Shown: piece by piece, positions 1 to 8,803 of the stretch
How positions within the stretch are numbered: the stretch's first letter is position 1
Layout: each line of letters starts with the position of its first letter
NCBI RefSeq assembly: GCF_002005205.3
Contig: NZ_CP019702.2
Location: 310,001 to 374,000, forward strand
Source of the DNA: Rhizobium rhizogenes
GTDB lineage: Bacteria; Pseudomonadota; Alphaproteobacteria; Rhizobiales; Rhizobiaceae
Direction: 5' to 3'
DNA: 64,000 nt
Translations under genes and position numbers: made by a program
Notes under the pieces: model-generated
Told to the model about the DNA's origin: nothing
The model's input: only the letters and a program-made list of their open reading frames with translations
Databases searched by the model: none

Positions 1-828
1 GATGCGGGATGTCAGCGAATAATAGAGAATGAGGACGGAGACCGCGAAGAGGCTCAGCACCATGCCCATGGCATAGACCTGATTAAAACGGCCCTGATTG
101 AACTCCTGGATCATCAGCACCGAAAGCGGCCGGGCCGTCGGCGGGCCGACGATATCGGGAATGGCATAGGAGCCCATGGAGCCGATGAAGGTCAGAAGAA
201 TGGCGGCGGTGATGCCGGGCATGGCGAGCGGCACTTCCACGAAGAAAAATGTCTTCAGCCGCGACGCTCCAAGCGTGCGCGAGGCATAACGTATATCCTC
301 GGGAATGGCCGCAAAGGCGCTGGTGATGATCAGCGTCATAAAGGGTATCTGTTTCCAGACGCTGGCGAGAATGACGCCGATGCCCCAGTCATCGCGCACG
401 AGCTTGGGCAGTTCCAGCCCGAGCGGCGCGACCAGCCGGTCGAGGAACCCGCCCCTTTCGAAAACGACGATCACCATCAGGCCGACGATGATGCCCGGCA
501 CCGCCATCGGCAGCTTGTAAAGGCCGCTGAACAGTTTTCGACCGAGAAAGCTCTTGCGGATCAGAAGCGCCAGCGGCACCGAGGCCGCAAGCGAGACGAT
601 GACAGGCATGACGCCGTAATAGATGGAGGTCGTAAGCCCCCGGATCATTGACGCGCGGGTGAAAATCCGCTGGTAGAACATCAGCGTGAAGCCGCCATCC
701 TCCTGCCTGAAACTACCGATCAGCGCCGACAGCAGCGGCCCGCCGAAGAAGACCAGAAGATACCCGACACCCGGCAAAAGCAGGAATAGAAGCTGGGCGC
801 GCCTGTTTCGAAGGAGCCCGGCCATCAT
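1..828 (-). CDS. ABC transporter inner-membrane permease, 3' part cut by window edge
   Basis: 276 codons are visible, running from the ATG at 828 off the left edge, so the C-terminus is missing. The protein begins MMAGLLRNRRAQ, followed by a hydrophobic segment, and has further membrane segments. A typical EAA-loop (EDIRYASRTLGAS) lies at about residues 175-187; this loop contacts the ATPase in BPD-type permeases. The ATG overlaps the stop of the ATPase gene by four bases (ATGA), which supports this start and translational coupling. Family placement (PotB/PotC or Fe3+-type) is from general composition, and the substrate is unknown. A second permease probably follows outside the window. Confidence 0.85.
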   Translation of the reverse strand, partial: MMAGLLRNRRAQLLFLLLPGVGYLLVFFGGPLLSALIGSFRQEDGGFTLMFYQRIFTRASMIRGLTTSIYYGVMPVIVSLAASVPLALLIRKSFLGRKLFSGLYKLPMAVPGIIVGLMVIVVFERGGFLDRLVAPLGLELPKLVRDDWGIGVILASVWKQIPFMTLIITSAFAAIPEDIRYASRTLGASRLKTFFFVEVPLAMPGITAAILLTFIGSMGSYAIPDIVGPPTARPLSVLMIQEFNQGRFNQVYAMGMVLSLFAVSVLILYYSLTSRI

Positions 829-1865
829 GCCGCCTCCCCCGCCATCCTGTCATCGAGAAGATGGACCGAACCGGGAAATTGCAGGGCGACCCTTTGCCCG
901 GCATCGATCAGAGTTTCCGCACCGGACTGGCTGATCCGGATCTGGCGGCCGCCGATCTCGACCGTATAGAGCGCATTGGCGCCCATGAAAGAAACGGCGG
1001 AAACCGTGCCCTCACCGGCCTGATCGGCGCGGATGTGGATATTTTCCGGACGAACGGAAATCTGGACGTTGCCGGCGGCAACCCGGTCAAGCGTCACGGA
1101 CTGCCCCCAGGGCAATTGCGCCTGCTGGCCTTCAGCGGATACGGGCAGCAGATTGGTCTGGCCGAGAAAGCCGGCGGTAAAGGCGTGTTTCGGCGCGCGG
1201 TAAAGCTCGAGCGGCGTGCCGATCTCGACCACCCGGCCGGCATTCATGACGACGATCCGGTCCGACATCGCCATCGCCTCGGCCTGATCATGCGTCACGT
1301 AAAGGCTGGTGGCGCCGATACGACGGTGAAGCTCGGTCAGCTCATGGCGCAGCGTATCACGGAGTTTGGCATCGAGATTGGAAAGCGGCTCGTCGAACAG
1401 AAGCAGGCTCGGCTGCATGACAATGGCCCGCGCCAGCGCCACACGCTGCTGCTGGCCGCCGGACAATTGCCGGGGCATGCGATCCACCAGCCCGGTGAGA
1501 TTGCAAATCTCCAGCGCATGGGCGATGCGCCGCGCCCGCTCGTCCTTCGCGACCTTCTTCATCTTCAGCCCGAAGCCGAGATTTTTGGCGACCGACATAT
1601 GCGGGAAAAGCGCATAGGACTGGAACACCATGGCGATGTCGCGCGCCTCCGGCGGCGCCTGATCGATGCGTTTGCCACCAAGGTGGATTTCACCGCCCGA
1701 AGGCTGGCTGATACCGGTGAGGATGCGCAAAAGCGTGGACTTGCCACAACCGGAAGGGCCGAGAATAGTGACGAATTCGCCCCGCTCCACGGTGATCGAC
1801 ACGGGATGAAGCGCCCGGCTTGCGCCGTAATCCTTGCTGATATTGCTGATCTCGAGTTCACTCAT
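825..1865 (-). CDS. ABC transporter ATP-binding protein, PotA/FbpC type
   Basis: 346 residues, a normal length for the PotA/UgpC class. Walker [10 protein letters not shown] is at residues 36-44. The signature LSGGQQQR is at about 134-141, followed by Walker B LLLFDEP and the H-loop YVTHDQ. The last 100 residues form a TOBE-like domain. It powers the importer whose permease starts inside its stop codon and whose binding protein lies upstream at 1949-3178. GGGAGG six bases before the ATG supports the start. The substrate cannot be told; polyamine, iron and sugar-phosphate importers share this architecture. Confidence 0.9.
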   Translation of the reverse strand: MSELEISNISKDYGASRALHPVSITVERGEFVTILGPSGCGKSTLLRILTGISQPSGGEIHLGGKRIDQAPPEARDIAMVFQSYALFPHMSVAKNLGFGLKMKKVAKDERARRIAHALEICNLTGLVDRMPRQLSGGQQQRVALARAIVMQPSLLLFDEPLSNLDAKLRDTLRHELTELHRRIGATSLYVTHDQAEAMAMSDRIVVMNAGRVVEIGTPLELYRAPKHAFTAGFLGQTNLLPVSAEGQQAQLPWGQSVTLDRVAAGNVQISVRPENIHIRADQAGEGTVSAVSFMGANALYTVEIGGRQIRISQSGAETLIDAGQRVALQFPGSVHLLDDRMAGEAA

Positions 1866-1948
1866 GGCGAGCCTCCCTCATATTTTTGACCAAGGCTATC
1901 CGGACCGTGCAGCCACTTGCGGCACACGATCCGGCAATCCTTGTCGCG

Positions 1949-3178
1949 TTACTGGTTGAGGACTTTTTCATCGAGCGCTTCGGCAAGCGCTGTCGACATG
2001 TCCCAGAAAGCCGGCAGCGACAGGCGCGGATAGACACTCTGCGGCAGCACATGCTCCTGTACGGCCTTCGGCATCAGATCATTGGTGACATCGGCGCGCG
2101 GAGAGCGGGAGGCCTTGTTTTCCAGCTTCCAGAGCTGGAATTCCTTGCTCATCGCCATGTCGATCAGCAGCAGCGCCGAGGCGACATTCTTGGCGTTGGC
2201 CGGCACGAACATGGCATCGCCAGAGCCGACCTGGCCTTTTTCCAGAAGCGTGATGCGGAAACTGTCAGGCAATTGTTTGGTGCCGAGGAAACTCATGACC
2301 TGATCTTCCCAGACGGTGCCCATGTGAAGCTGCTGGTTGTTGATGAGGTTGAGCGTATCGGCATTGCCATTGGTCAGTTCAGCGACGGCCAGAAGACGGC
2401 GGTAATAGTCCCAGACAGGCGTAAGGCACTCGGACTCCATGGCCCAGTCCTCGGCCTGCTGCAGCGTCTGGTTATAGTCGGTGAGCTTTGCACGGCAGTC
2501 GCCGGTGAGATAATTGAGCGCCACCGAATAGATGAAACCGCCACCGGAACCGCCTTTGGCCGGCAGGGTGACGCCAAGCCGCTTGGGGTTCTTTTCGGCC
2601 CAGACCAGCAGGTCCTCGAAGCTCTTCGGCACATCCTCGGCTTTCACGAAGGCAGAGTCATAACCGATAGCCGTCTGGTTGAGATGCACCAGCGGGAAGC
2701 TGCCACCATGCGGCTTGCCGAAGACGGTCTCGGCCATTTCCGGATTATAGTTGGCCATGTTCGGCAGAATTTTCGTCAGCGCAATATTGCCGACAACACC
2801 CTTGGCGGAAAGAAGCGGATAGCTGCCGCCACCCGCGAAATAGGCATCGACGGGTGAATCCTGCCCTGCCGCCTGTACCGCGATCAGCTGCTGGTTCGCC
2901 TGATCGCCCTTCACGTCGCTATAGGCGACCTTGATACCATACTTGGCTTCGAAACGGCTGATCAGCTCCTTCCACGTATCGGCGAAACTACCGGCGAAAT
3001 TATACATCGTCACCGCGCCCTCGGCTTTGGCAGCGGGAACGACGATCTCATAGAAATTGTCGCGCGTGACCTTCGACAGATCGAAGTCGAGGTTTTTCAT
3101 ATTGCTGTCAGCCGAAAGGCACGGCGCTGCCGTCGTCGCCAGCGCAAGCGCGGCGATCGCAAGAAATTTCATGCGCAT
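1949..3178 (-). CDS. ABC transporter periplasmic solute-binding protein (PotD/AfuA-like)
   Basis: 409 residues with an N-terminal secretion signal (MRMKFLAIAALALATTAA, cleaved near residue 23) and a bilobed binding-protein body. Phrases such as VTMYNFAGSFADTWKEL and DAYFAGGGSYPLL recall the family 1 extracellular binding proteins of spermidine, iron and phosphonate importers. AGGAGG nine bases before the ATG at 3178 favours that start over the internal ATG at 3172. It is the first gene of a minus-strand operon with the ATPase and permease, divergent from the ROK regulator at 3324. The ligand is not predictable by eye. Confidence 0.85.
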   Translation of the reverse strand: MRMKFLAIAALALATTAAPCLSADSNMKNLDFDLSKVTRDNFYEIVVPAAKAEGAVTMYNFAGSFADTWKELISRFEAKYGIKVAYSDVKGDQANQQLIAVQAAGQDSPVDAYFAGGGSYPLLSAKGVVGNIALTKILPNMANYNPEMAETVFGKPHGGSFPLVHLNQTAIGYDSAFVKAEDVPKSFEDLLVWAEKNPKRLGVTLPAKGGSGGGFIYSVALNYLTGDCRAKLTDYNQTLQQAEDWAMESECLTPVWDYYRRLLAVAELTNGNADTLNLINNQQLHMGTVWEDQVMSFLGTKQLPDSFRITLLEKGQVGSGDAMFVPANAKNVASALLLIDMAMSKEFQLWKLENKASRSPRADVTNDLMPKAVQEHVLPQSVYPRLSLPAFWDMSTALAEALDEKVLNQ

Positions 3179-3224
3179 TGAATGGTTCCTCCTGAGGACC
3201 CGTTGTTGACCGGCCCCTTATTAA

Positions 3225-3239
3225 TACACTCTAAGTGTA
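3225..3239. promoter_or_regulatory. Inverted repeat in divergent promoter, candidate ROK operator
   Basis: TACACT-CTA-AGTGTA is a perfect 6-bp inverted repeat inside the 145-bp interval between the binding-protein gene and the ROK regulator gene. TTAATACACT could also serve as a -10 region. The position suits a repressor acting on both directions. That the ROK protein binds it is inference. Confidence 0.5.
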
Positions 3240-3323
3240 ATATTTGTGACAGTCCAGTGAAAAATGCTGTCGCAAACCAATGCCCCATGTTGCCGCCGCT
3301 CCGCGCAGCCGTTATCCAAGGCC

Positions 3324-4472
3324 ATGACAACAGATCAGACGCCGCACCAGACCTTTGACCGCCAGCCGCTTGCCAGCGAAAACGAGCGTCTCATTCTGGA
3401 TATCGTGCGCCGCCACGGCCCCATTGCCCGTGCATCGATCACCGGCCACACCAACCTGACGCAGCAATCCGTGCACCGGCTGATCGAAGGCCTGCTGGAG
3501 CGCGGGCTTCTGCAAACCGGCGCGCCGCTCAAGGGCACGCGCGGCCAGCCTAGCCCCACCATCGAGCTGGTGCCGGAGGCGGCTTATTCGCTCGGCATTT
3601 CCATCAACACCGACTCCGTGGTGATCTGCATCGCCGATTTCCGCTGCGACGTCGTCGTCGAGGAAAAGCTGAAGATGCTTCCGGAGGACCGGGAGGAGAC
3701 GCTGGCGGCCTTGTCACAGGCCCTCGAAAGACAGCTCTTGGAACACGGCATCCCGCGCGAGCGCCTGCTTGGCCTCGGTTTTTCCATGTCCGGCTTCTTC
3801 GTGTCTGAGGACCGCGCCTTCAATGCGCCGGAGCCCCTGCGCGACTGGTCGCTGATGGACCTGAAGCCGATCCTTGAGAAACGGTTCCACCTGCCGGTCT
3901 GGCTGGAGAACAACGCCACCACGGGGGCGATCGGCGAAAGCCTTCGCGGTGTCGGCTCCTGGTGCCAGACTTTCGCCTATCTGTCGTTCAACTACGGTTT
4001 CGGTGGCGGGCTGATCCTCGGCGGCCAGCCGTTTCACGGCTTTCATGGCAATGCCGGGGAATTCAGCGGCATATACAGCCCGGACGAATCGCCCAAACGA
4101 CCGGCGCTGCAATATCTCATCGCCACGCTCCAGAAAAACGGCGTCGACATCCACTCGATCGAACCGCTTTATCAGCAGTTCGACCCCGCATGGCCGGGCG
4201 TCGAGGAATGGCTGACCGAAACCATGCCGCAGGTGGACAGGCTGGTGGCGAGCCTGATCGCGGTCCTCGATCCGCAGGCCATCGTCTTCGGCGGGCAATT
4301 GCCGCGCGCGCTCGGCCAGATGATGATCGAACGCACGCACATGCCCTCCCAGCGCGAACATCGTTATGGTGTCGGGCCAAAGGAGGCGAAGCTGGTTCTC
4401 AGTGAAACCAAGGGCGATCCATCCGCCATCGGTGCTGCGCTGCTGCCGCTCAGGGTGCGCTACTTCCTTTAA
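3324..4472 (+). CDS. ROK-family transcriptional regulator (NagC/XylR type)
   Basis: 382 residues from the preferred ATG at 3324; an in-frame ATG at 3264 would add 20 residues that look non-conserved. An N-terminal winged helix (about residues 12-75, with ITGHTNLTQQSVHRLIEGLL) is followed by a sugar-kinase-like ROK domain. The glycine-rich ROK segment GGGLILGGQPFHGFHGNAGE is present. The cysteine cluster that binds zinc in many ROK repressors is missing; SPDESPKRPALQ stands in that region. It is divergent from the ABC operon at 1-3178 and probably controls it in response to a sugar-like ligand. Confidence 0.85.
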   Translation: MTTDQTPHQTFDRQPLASENERLILDIVRRHGPIARASITGHTNLTQQSVHRLIEGLLERGLLQTGAPLKGTRGQPSPTIELVPEAAYSLGISINTDSVVICIADFRCDVVVEEKLKMLPEDREETLAALSQALERQLLEHGIPRERLLGLGFSMSGFFVSEDRAFNAPEPLRDWSLMDLKPILEKRFHLPVWLENNATTGAIGESLRGVGSWCQTFAYLSFNYGFGGGLILGGQPFHGFHGNAGEFSGIYSPDESPKRPALQYLIATLQKNGVDIHSIEPLYQQFDPAWPGVEEWLTETMPQVDRLVASLIAVLDPQAIVFGGQLPRALGQMMIERTHMPSQREHRYGVGPKEAKLVLSETKGDPSAIGAALLPLRVRYFL

Positions 4473-4585
4473 GGGGCGGGCCAGACAAGCTGATGTAATC
4501 CCGCAACAATCATCACGGAAACGTGAGCCTGATCCGCCCCCCGGTTTTTTACCGGTTGGCAGCCGGCGCCGGAAGGCAGTAAATA

Positions 4586-4600
4586 TGACAACAATAATCA
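4586..4600 (+). promoter_or_regulatory. Iron-responsive operator (RirA-type, TGA-N9-TCA)
   Basis: TGACAACAATAATCA fits the TGA-N9-TCA pattern of RirA-controlled iron genes in Rhizobiales. It lies in an AT-rich patch 78 bp upstream of the preferred sigma-factor start. Iron-regulated repression of the sigma gene is expected from the iron-uptake genes downstream. Binding is not demonstrated. Confidence 0.6.
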
Positions 4601-4678
4601 TGTTTATTGCGACATGATGCGGTGCGCCTGTCCCTCGCCCGCCTCATGCGCCAGGCCAATACGCCACCGGGTCGATTG

Positions 4679-5185
4679 ATGAGCAAAGCCCTGTTTGAGG
4701 TTCTTGATGCCAAGGAAGAAAACCGCCTGATGCGGTTTTTCCGCCGGCGCCTGCAGAACCGGGAAGACGCCGCCGACGCCATGCAGGAAACCCTGCTGCG
4801 GGCGCTGGAGGTTTCTCATGCGACGCTGATCGACAATCCGCAGGCCTATCTCTTCCAGATCGCCCGGTCGGTCGCCCGCCTGACGGTCATCCGCCAGTCG
4901 CGCGAGCGGCCGTTATTTGCCCCTTACGAGACGGGTCTTGCCGTTGCCTGCGAGGAACCCGGGCAGGAACGGATTGTCGCCGGCCGGCAGCATCTCGTCC
5001 TGATGGCAGGCGCCATCGAGGCCCTGCCGACGCGGTGCCAGCAGGTTTTCGTACTGAGCCGTCTGCATGGCCATTCCAATGGCGAGATCGCCGCCCGTCT
5101 CGGCATTTCCCGCAACATGGTGGAAAAACACATCATCAAGGCGCTGCTGCACTGCCGTCGGATCCGCGCGGAAATAAAAATGTAA
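4679..5185 (+). CDS. ECF-type RNA polymerase sigma factor (FecI-like)
   Basis: 168 residues from ATG 4679 (MSKALFEVLDAKEENR), the usual FecI size. An ATG at 4646 is possible but gives an unusual extension, and neither start has a strong ribosome-binding site. Region 2 is recognisable (MRFFRRRLQNREDAADAMQE), as is region 4 (GEIAARLGISRNMVEKHI, a helix-turn-helix). It is followed by a FecR anti-sigma gene and a TonB receptor with a signalling domain, the standard cell-surface signalling order. It should direct transcription of those genes when the ferric ligand is sensed. Confidence 0.9.
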   Translation: MSKALFEVLDAKEENRLMRFFRRRLQNREDAADAMQETLLRALEVSHATLIDNPQAYLFQIARSVARLTVIRQSRERPLFAPYETGLAVACEEPGQERIVAGRQHLVLMAGAIEALPTRCQQVFVLSRLHGHSNGEIAARLGISRNMVEKHIIKALLHCRRIRAEIKM

Positions 5186-5190
5186 ACCGG

Positions 5191-5220
5191 CATCAGGTGT
5201 TCGCATCCTTTTTCACTCTA
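5191..5220 (+). promoter_or_regulatory. Putative ECF-sigma promoter upstream of fecR-like gene
   Basis: CATCAGG (5191-5197) and TTTCACTCTA (5211-5220) recur with identical spacing upstream of the TonB receptor gene at 6279-6308. Sixteen bases separate CAGG from CACTCTA, compatible with -35 and -10 elements. This copy ends 50 bp before the fecR-like ATG. Recognition by the adjacent sigma factor is inferred. Confidence 0.55.
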
Positions 5221-5270
5221 TAAGGGAAAAGGAATAAACATCGGCACGCAACAAAACGGCAGATCAGGAC

Positions 5271-6254
5271 ATGAACGAACGCCCGTACGGCCTGGAGGAT
5301 GGCGGCCTAACCGATGATGGCCTGACCGATGACGGTCTGGCCGAAGAGGCGGCGCTGTGGGTGGCGCGCATGCAATCCGCAGATGCGACGGAAGCGGAGC
5401 GCGAGGCGTTTCATGTCTGGCTGCGGGCCGATGCCGCCCATGCTAGCGCCTATGAGGACATGCAGAGCCTCTGGGGCGAGCTTGGCGATATCGAGCTTGC
5501 ACCGGCTGAACAGCCAAAAAGGCGCGGGCCACGCCGGGCGGCGCTGGCGGGTGTGGCCGGTCTCTGCATGATCGGGCTTGCGGCGCTGTTTGCGGAGAAC
5601 AGCGGGCTTAAGGACCGCTGGCAGGCGGATTATTACACCGAAATCGGTGAGACGCGGGTGCTGGCGCTGGAAGACGGCAGCCGCATCAGCCTGAATACCG
5701 ACACGGCGATTGCCGTGCACTATTCGCAAGACGAGCGGCGCATCACCCTTCTTCGCGGCGAAGCCTATTTCGATGTCACGAAGAACCCGGAGCGCCCCTT
5801 CATCGTCACGGATGGATCGTTGACGGCCAAGGCGCTCGGCACCCATTATTCGGTGCGCGCCGGCAGCGGCGCGCTGCCGCAGGAAGTGCAGGTGGAGGAA
5901 GGCCGCGTCGAGGTGACGACGGATACCGATGTCGCCGTTCTCACGCCCGGCGAAACCGTCACGCTTGACGACAATGGCAGGCTGGTGCGCGCCCGCAAGG
6001 ATGTTGCCAACAGCATGGCCTGGCGGGAAGGCAAGCTCGTCTTTTCCGGCCAGCCGCTGCGCGAGGTTCTCGATACCCTCTCCCAATATCGCCGGGGCCG
6101 CATCGTCATTCTGGATGAGGCGGCGGCAAGGCAGCACGTATCCGGCATATTCGACCTGAAGGATACCGATCAGGCCCTGACCATTCTCGAAGAAAGCCTT
6201 CCCGTTTCGGTGTCACGGCTTTCAAACATGCTGGTTTTTGTCCGCTCGCGATAA
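5271..6254 (+). CDS. FecR-family anti-sigma regulator
   Basis: 327 residues. The N-terminal cytoplasmic domain (about 22-75, EEAALWVARMQSADATEAER) is the DUF4880/FecR-N type that binds the sigma factor. One membrane helix follows (AALAGVAGLCMIGLAALF, about 90-108), then a periplasmic FecR domain (RVLALEDGSRISLNTDT and ITLLRGEAYFDV). The C-terminal region should contact the signalling domain of the receptor at 6374. An odd feature is a 15-bp tandem repeat at 5304-5343 encoding GLTDDGLTDDGLAEE near the N-terminus. Membership of the FecI-FecR-receptor cascade is well supported by gene order. Confidence 0.9.
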   Translation: MNERPYGLEDGGLTDDGLTDDGLAEEAALWVARMQSADATEAEREAFHVWLRADAAHASAYEDMQSLWGELGDIELAPAEQPKRRGPRRAALAGVAGLCMIGLAALFAENSGLKDRWQADYYTEIGETRVLALEDGSRISLNTDTAIAVHYSQDERRITLLRGEAYFDVTKNPERPFIVTDGSLTAKALGTHYSVRAGSGALPQEVQVEEGRVEVTTDTDVAVLTPGETVTLDDNGRLVRARKDVANSMAWREGKLVFSGQPLREVLDTLSQYRRGRIVILDEAAARQHVSGIFDLKDTDQALTILEESLPVSVSRLSNMLVFVRSR

Positions 6255-6278
6255 AAAGTAACTTTTTTACGGCTCCGA

Positions 6279-6308
6279 CGTCAGGAGGCAGCCCGCCTTT
6301 TCACTCTA
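6279..6308 (+). promoter_or_regulatory. Putative ECF-sigma promoter upstream of TonB receptor
   Basis: CGTCAGG (6279-6285) and TTTCACTCTA (6299-6308) match the element at 5191-5220 in sequence and in 30-bp overall length, while most bases between them differ. It ends 65 bp before the receptor ATG. The pair suggests that the sigma factor drives both its anti-sigma gene and the receptor. Confidence 0.55.
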
Positions 6309-6373
6309 GGCAATCAGTACCCGTTTCGGCTTTCGCCGGGACGGCTTGAGATCATGAGTTGAGAGGGAAAGAC

Positions 6374-8803
6374 ATGAATTTGGGCAAGCAGGCACGCGGC
6401 TGGTTCTGGCTGACGACGACGGCGATCATCGGGGGCATCGTCGCGGCAGGTCCCGGCGCCACCGGCGCCAGAGCGCAGACACCGCCCGCCGCAAGCGGTG
6501 CACCCGCAACGGTCACGGTCTCCATTCCCGCCGGCCCGCTGGAAAACGCCATCCTGACCTTCGGCCGTCAGGCCAATCTGCGTATGGTCTATCCCTCCGC
6601 CATCACCAGGGGCCGCAGCACGGCGGGCGTCAAGGGCACGCTCAGCGTCTCGGCCGCCGTCAGCGGGCTTCTGGCCGGATCGGGACTGAACTATAGTCTG
6701 GCCGGCGGCAACACGGTCCGCATTTTCGATCCCGCAAATCAGGCCGGAGAGAGCGGCGGATCGGCCGCCGCCGGCACCACCCTGCTCGCCCCCATCACCG
6801 TGCAGGGCAACGGTCTGGAAGGCGCCAGGGGCGTTCTGGAGAGCAAGGGCTATGTCGGCAAATCCGGCCGCACCGCCACCAAGACCGACACGCCGATTGC
6901 CGAAACCGCCCAGTCGATCACCACCGTCAGCCGCAAGCAGCTCGATGACCTGAAACCGCAGAACCTCTCGGAAGCGTTGAACTACACGCCCGGCGCACGC
7001 ATCGGCCAATATGGCGCCGAACCGCGTTTCGACGCCTTCAAGGTGCGCGGCACCGATCTCAGCACCACCGGCATTTTCCGCGACGGGCTGCGGCAGGTCA
7101 GCAGCCAGAACGGCAGCGCCCGGCTGGAACCCTATGGCGTGGAAGCCGTCTCCATCCTGCGTGGACCTGCCGCTTCCATCTATGGCGCAAGCAGCTCCGG
7201 CGGCATTGTCGACATCATCTCGAAGCGCCCGACGGAAGAGACGCTGCGCGAGGTGGAACTGCAATATGGTTCCTTCGGCCGCGTGCAGGGCGCCTTCGAT
7301 CTTTCCGGCGCCGTCGACGATGAAAAAACCATGCTTTACCGCCTGACAGGCCTTGCCCGCGACGGCCGCAACGAAATCAGCGCCATCAAGGACGACCGGC
7401 TGTTCATCGCGCCCGCCTTCACCTTCCAGCCGGATGCCGGCACCAAACTGACGCTGCTCGGCGAATATATGGACAGCACCACCGGCGGCACCTGGGGCTA
7501 CATCAACAAATATGGCGCCAGCGGCACCTCCATCGGTGCGACATCGGTCTATGGCGGCGATTCCCGCTTTAATGATTTCGAACAAAAACAATGGCGTATC
7601 AGCTATGAGTTCGAGCACGAAATCAACGATAACGTCACCTTCTACAGCAAGGCGCGCTATTCCGCCCTTTCGGCCGACCAGCAATGGGTATTCGACAGCT
7701 GGCCCGGCATCACCATCGAGGAAAATGAGGGCGTTTCCGCCGACAATTACCTGAAGACCGAATTCGACACCGGCCCGGCAAAACACACGCTGCTGACCGG
7801 CATCGACTTCAGCCACATGTCCTACACCTCGAAACAGGGCGGCGGTCCGGACCTGTTCACCGACACCTACACCTATACGCCCGACGTATCGCTGATCCTG
7901 ACGCAGCGCATGAACACGCTGGGCATCTATGCGCAGGACCAGATCGAGCTTGACCGCTGGCGCCTGACGGCGGGCATCCGACACGACTGGCTGGACACCG
8001 AATATCAAGCCCAGACCGTCGGCGCGGCGACGGCTCCCACCTATGATGGCGATGAAACCAAAACGACGGGCCGCGCCAGCCTCGGTTATGTCTTCGATAG
8101 CGGCGTGATGCCCTATGTCAGCTACGGCACCTCCTTCGTCGCCAATCCGGGCGTCATCATCACCTCGGGAACGGTGACGGGGCAGGCGCAGCCGACGGTC
8201 GGAAAGCAATATGAACTCGGCGTCAAATACGCCCTGCCGCAATATAATGCCCTGCTGAGCGCCGCCTTCTTCAATCTCGATCAGGACAACGCCACGGTCT
8301 ACGAGACCTCCTCCGGCATCAACCTGCTGCGCCAACTCGATCTGCGCTCACGCGGGGTGGAACTGGAAGCCACGGCCTCGCTCGACAATGGCTGGAGCGT
8401 CATCGCCTCCTATTCCTATAACGACGTTGAAATCACCAAGCTGACATCGGAAACGGTGGGCAAGCAGCTCAATTCCTCACCCTATCACACCTTCTCGCTC
8501 TGGGCCGATTACGAGTTCCAGGATGGCGCGTTTGAAGGCCTCGGCATCGGCGCGGGCCTGCGTTATGTCGGATCGAGCTTCGGCGACAACCAGCACACGC
8601 CCATTCTCGACAATGAGGCCCGCACCTTCGTTGATGCTTCGCTGCGCTACGATCTCGGCAAGGCCCTGCCCTCGCTGGAAGGCGTGAAGCTGCAGATCAA
8701 TGCCACCAACCTTCTCGACGAGGTGAAACAGGTCTGCACCACGGGCTTCTGCTATTATGACGAAGGCCGCAAGGTCGTCGGCAGCATCCGGTATCGTTTC
8801 TGA
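6374..8803 (+). CDS. TonB-dependent siderophore receptor with N-terminal signalling (STN) domain
   Basis: 809 residues from ATG 6374, which follows GAGAGGGAAAGAC; an upstream in-frame ATG at 6359 lacks such a site. A signal peptide ends near GARAQ. An STN domain follows (VTVSIPAGPLENAILTFGRQ to about residue 120), then a TonB box/plug region (TDTPIAETAQSITTVSR) and plug motifs (RGPAASIYGASSSGG). A 22-strand barrel ends in the aromatic terminus SIRYRF. It imports a ferric siderophore across the outer membrane and signals to FecR. The ligand is unknown. The stop overlaps the start of the next gene (TGATG). Confidence 0.93.
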   Translation: MNLGKQARGWFWLTTTAIIGGIVAAGPGATGARAQTPPAASGAPATVTVSIPAGPLENAILTFGRQANLRMVYPSAITRGRSTAGVKGTLSVSAAVSGLLAGSGLNYSLAGGNTVRIFDPANQAGESGGSAAAGTTLLAPITVQGNGLEGARGVLESKGYVGKSGRTATKTDTPIAETAQSITTVSRKQLDDLKPQNLSEALNYTPGARIGQYGAEPRFDAFKVRGTDLSTTGIFRDGLRQVSSQNGSARLEPYGVEAVSILRGPAASIYGASSSGGIVDIISKRPTEETLREVELQYGSFGRVQGAFDLSGAVDDEKTMLYRLTGLARDGRNEISAIKDDRLFIAPAFTFQPDAGTKLTLLGEYMDSTTGGTWGYINKYGASGTSIGATSVYGGDSRFNDFEQKQWRISYEFEHEINDNVTFYSKARYSALSADQQWVFDSWPGITIEENEGVSADNYLKTEFDTGPAKHTLLTGIDFSHMSYTSKQGGGPDLFTDTYTYTPDVSLILTQRMNTLGIYAQDQIELDRWRLTAGIRHDWLDTEYQAQTVGAATAPTYDGDETKTTGRASLGYVFDSGVMPYVSYGTSFVANPGVIITSGTVTGQAQPTVGKQYELGVKYALPQYNALLSAAFFNLDQDNATVYETSSGINLLRQLDLRSRGVELEATASLDNGWSVIASYSYNDVEITKLTSETVGKQLNSSPYHTFSLWADYEFQDGAFEGLGIGAGLRYVGSSFGDNQHTPILDNEARTFVDASLRYDLGKALPSLEGVKLQINATNLLDEVKQVCTTGFCYYDEGRKVVGSIRYRF

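Noticed and set aside
4535..4558. CCGG-flanked T-run as a terminator after the ROK gene
   Set aside because: CGGTTTTTTACCG is only a 4-bp stem with the T-run in the loop, so it is not a credible terminator.
6314..8335. Open antisense frame of 673 codons
   Set aside because: It lies opposite the TonB receptor, whose domains are unmistakable; composition is typical of an antisense frame.
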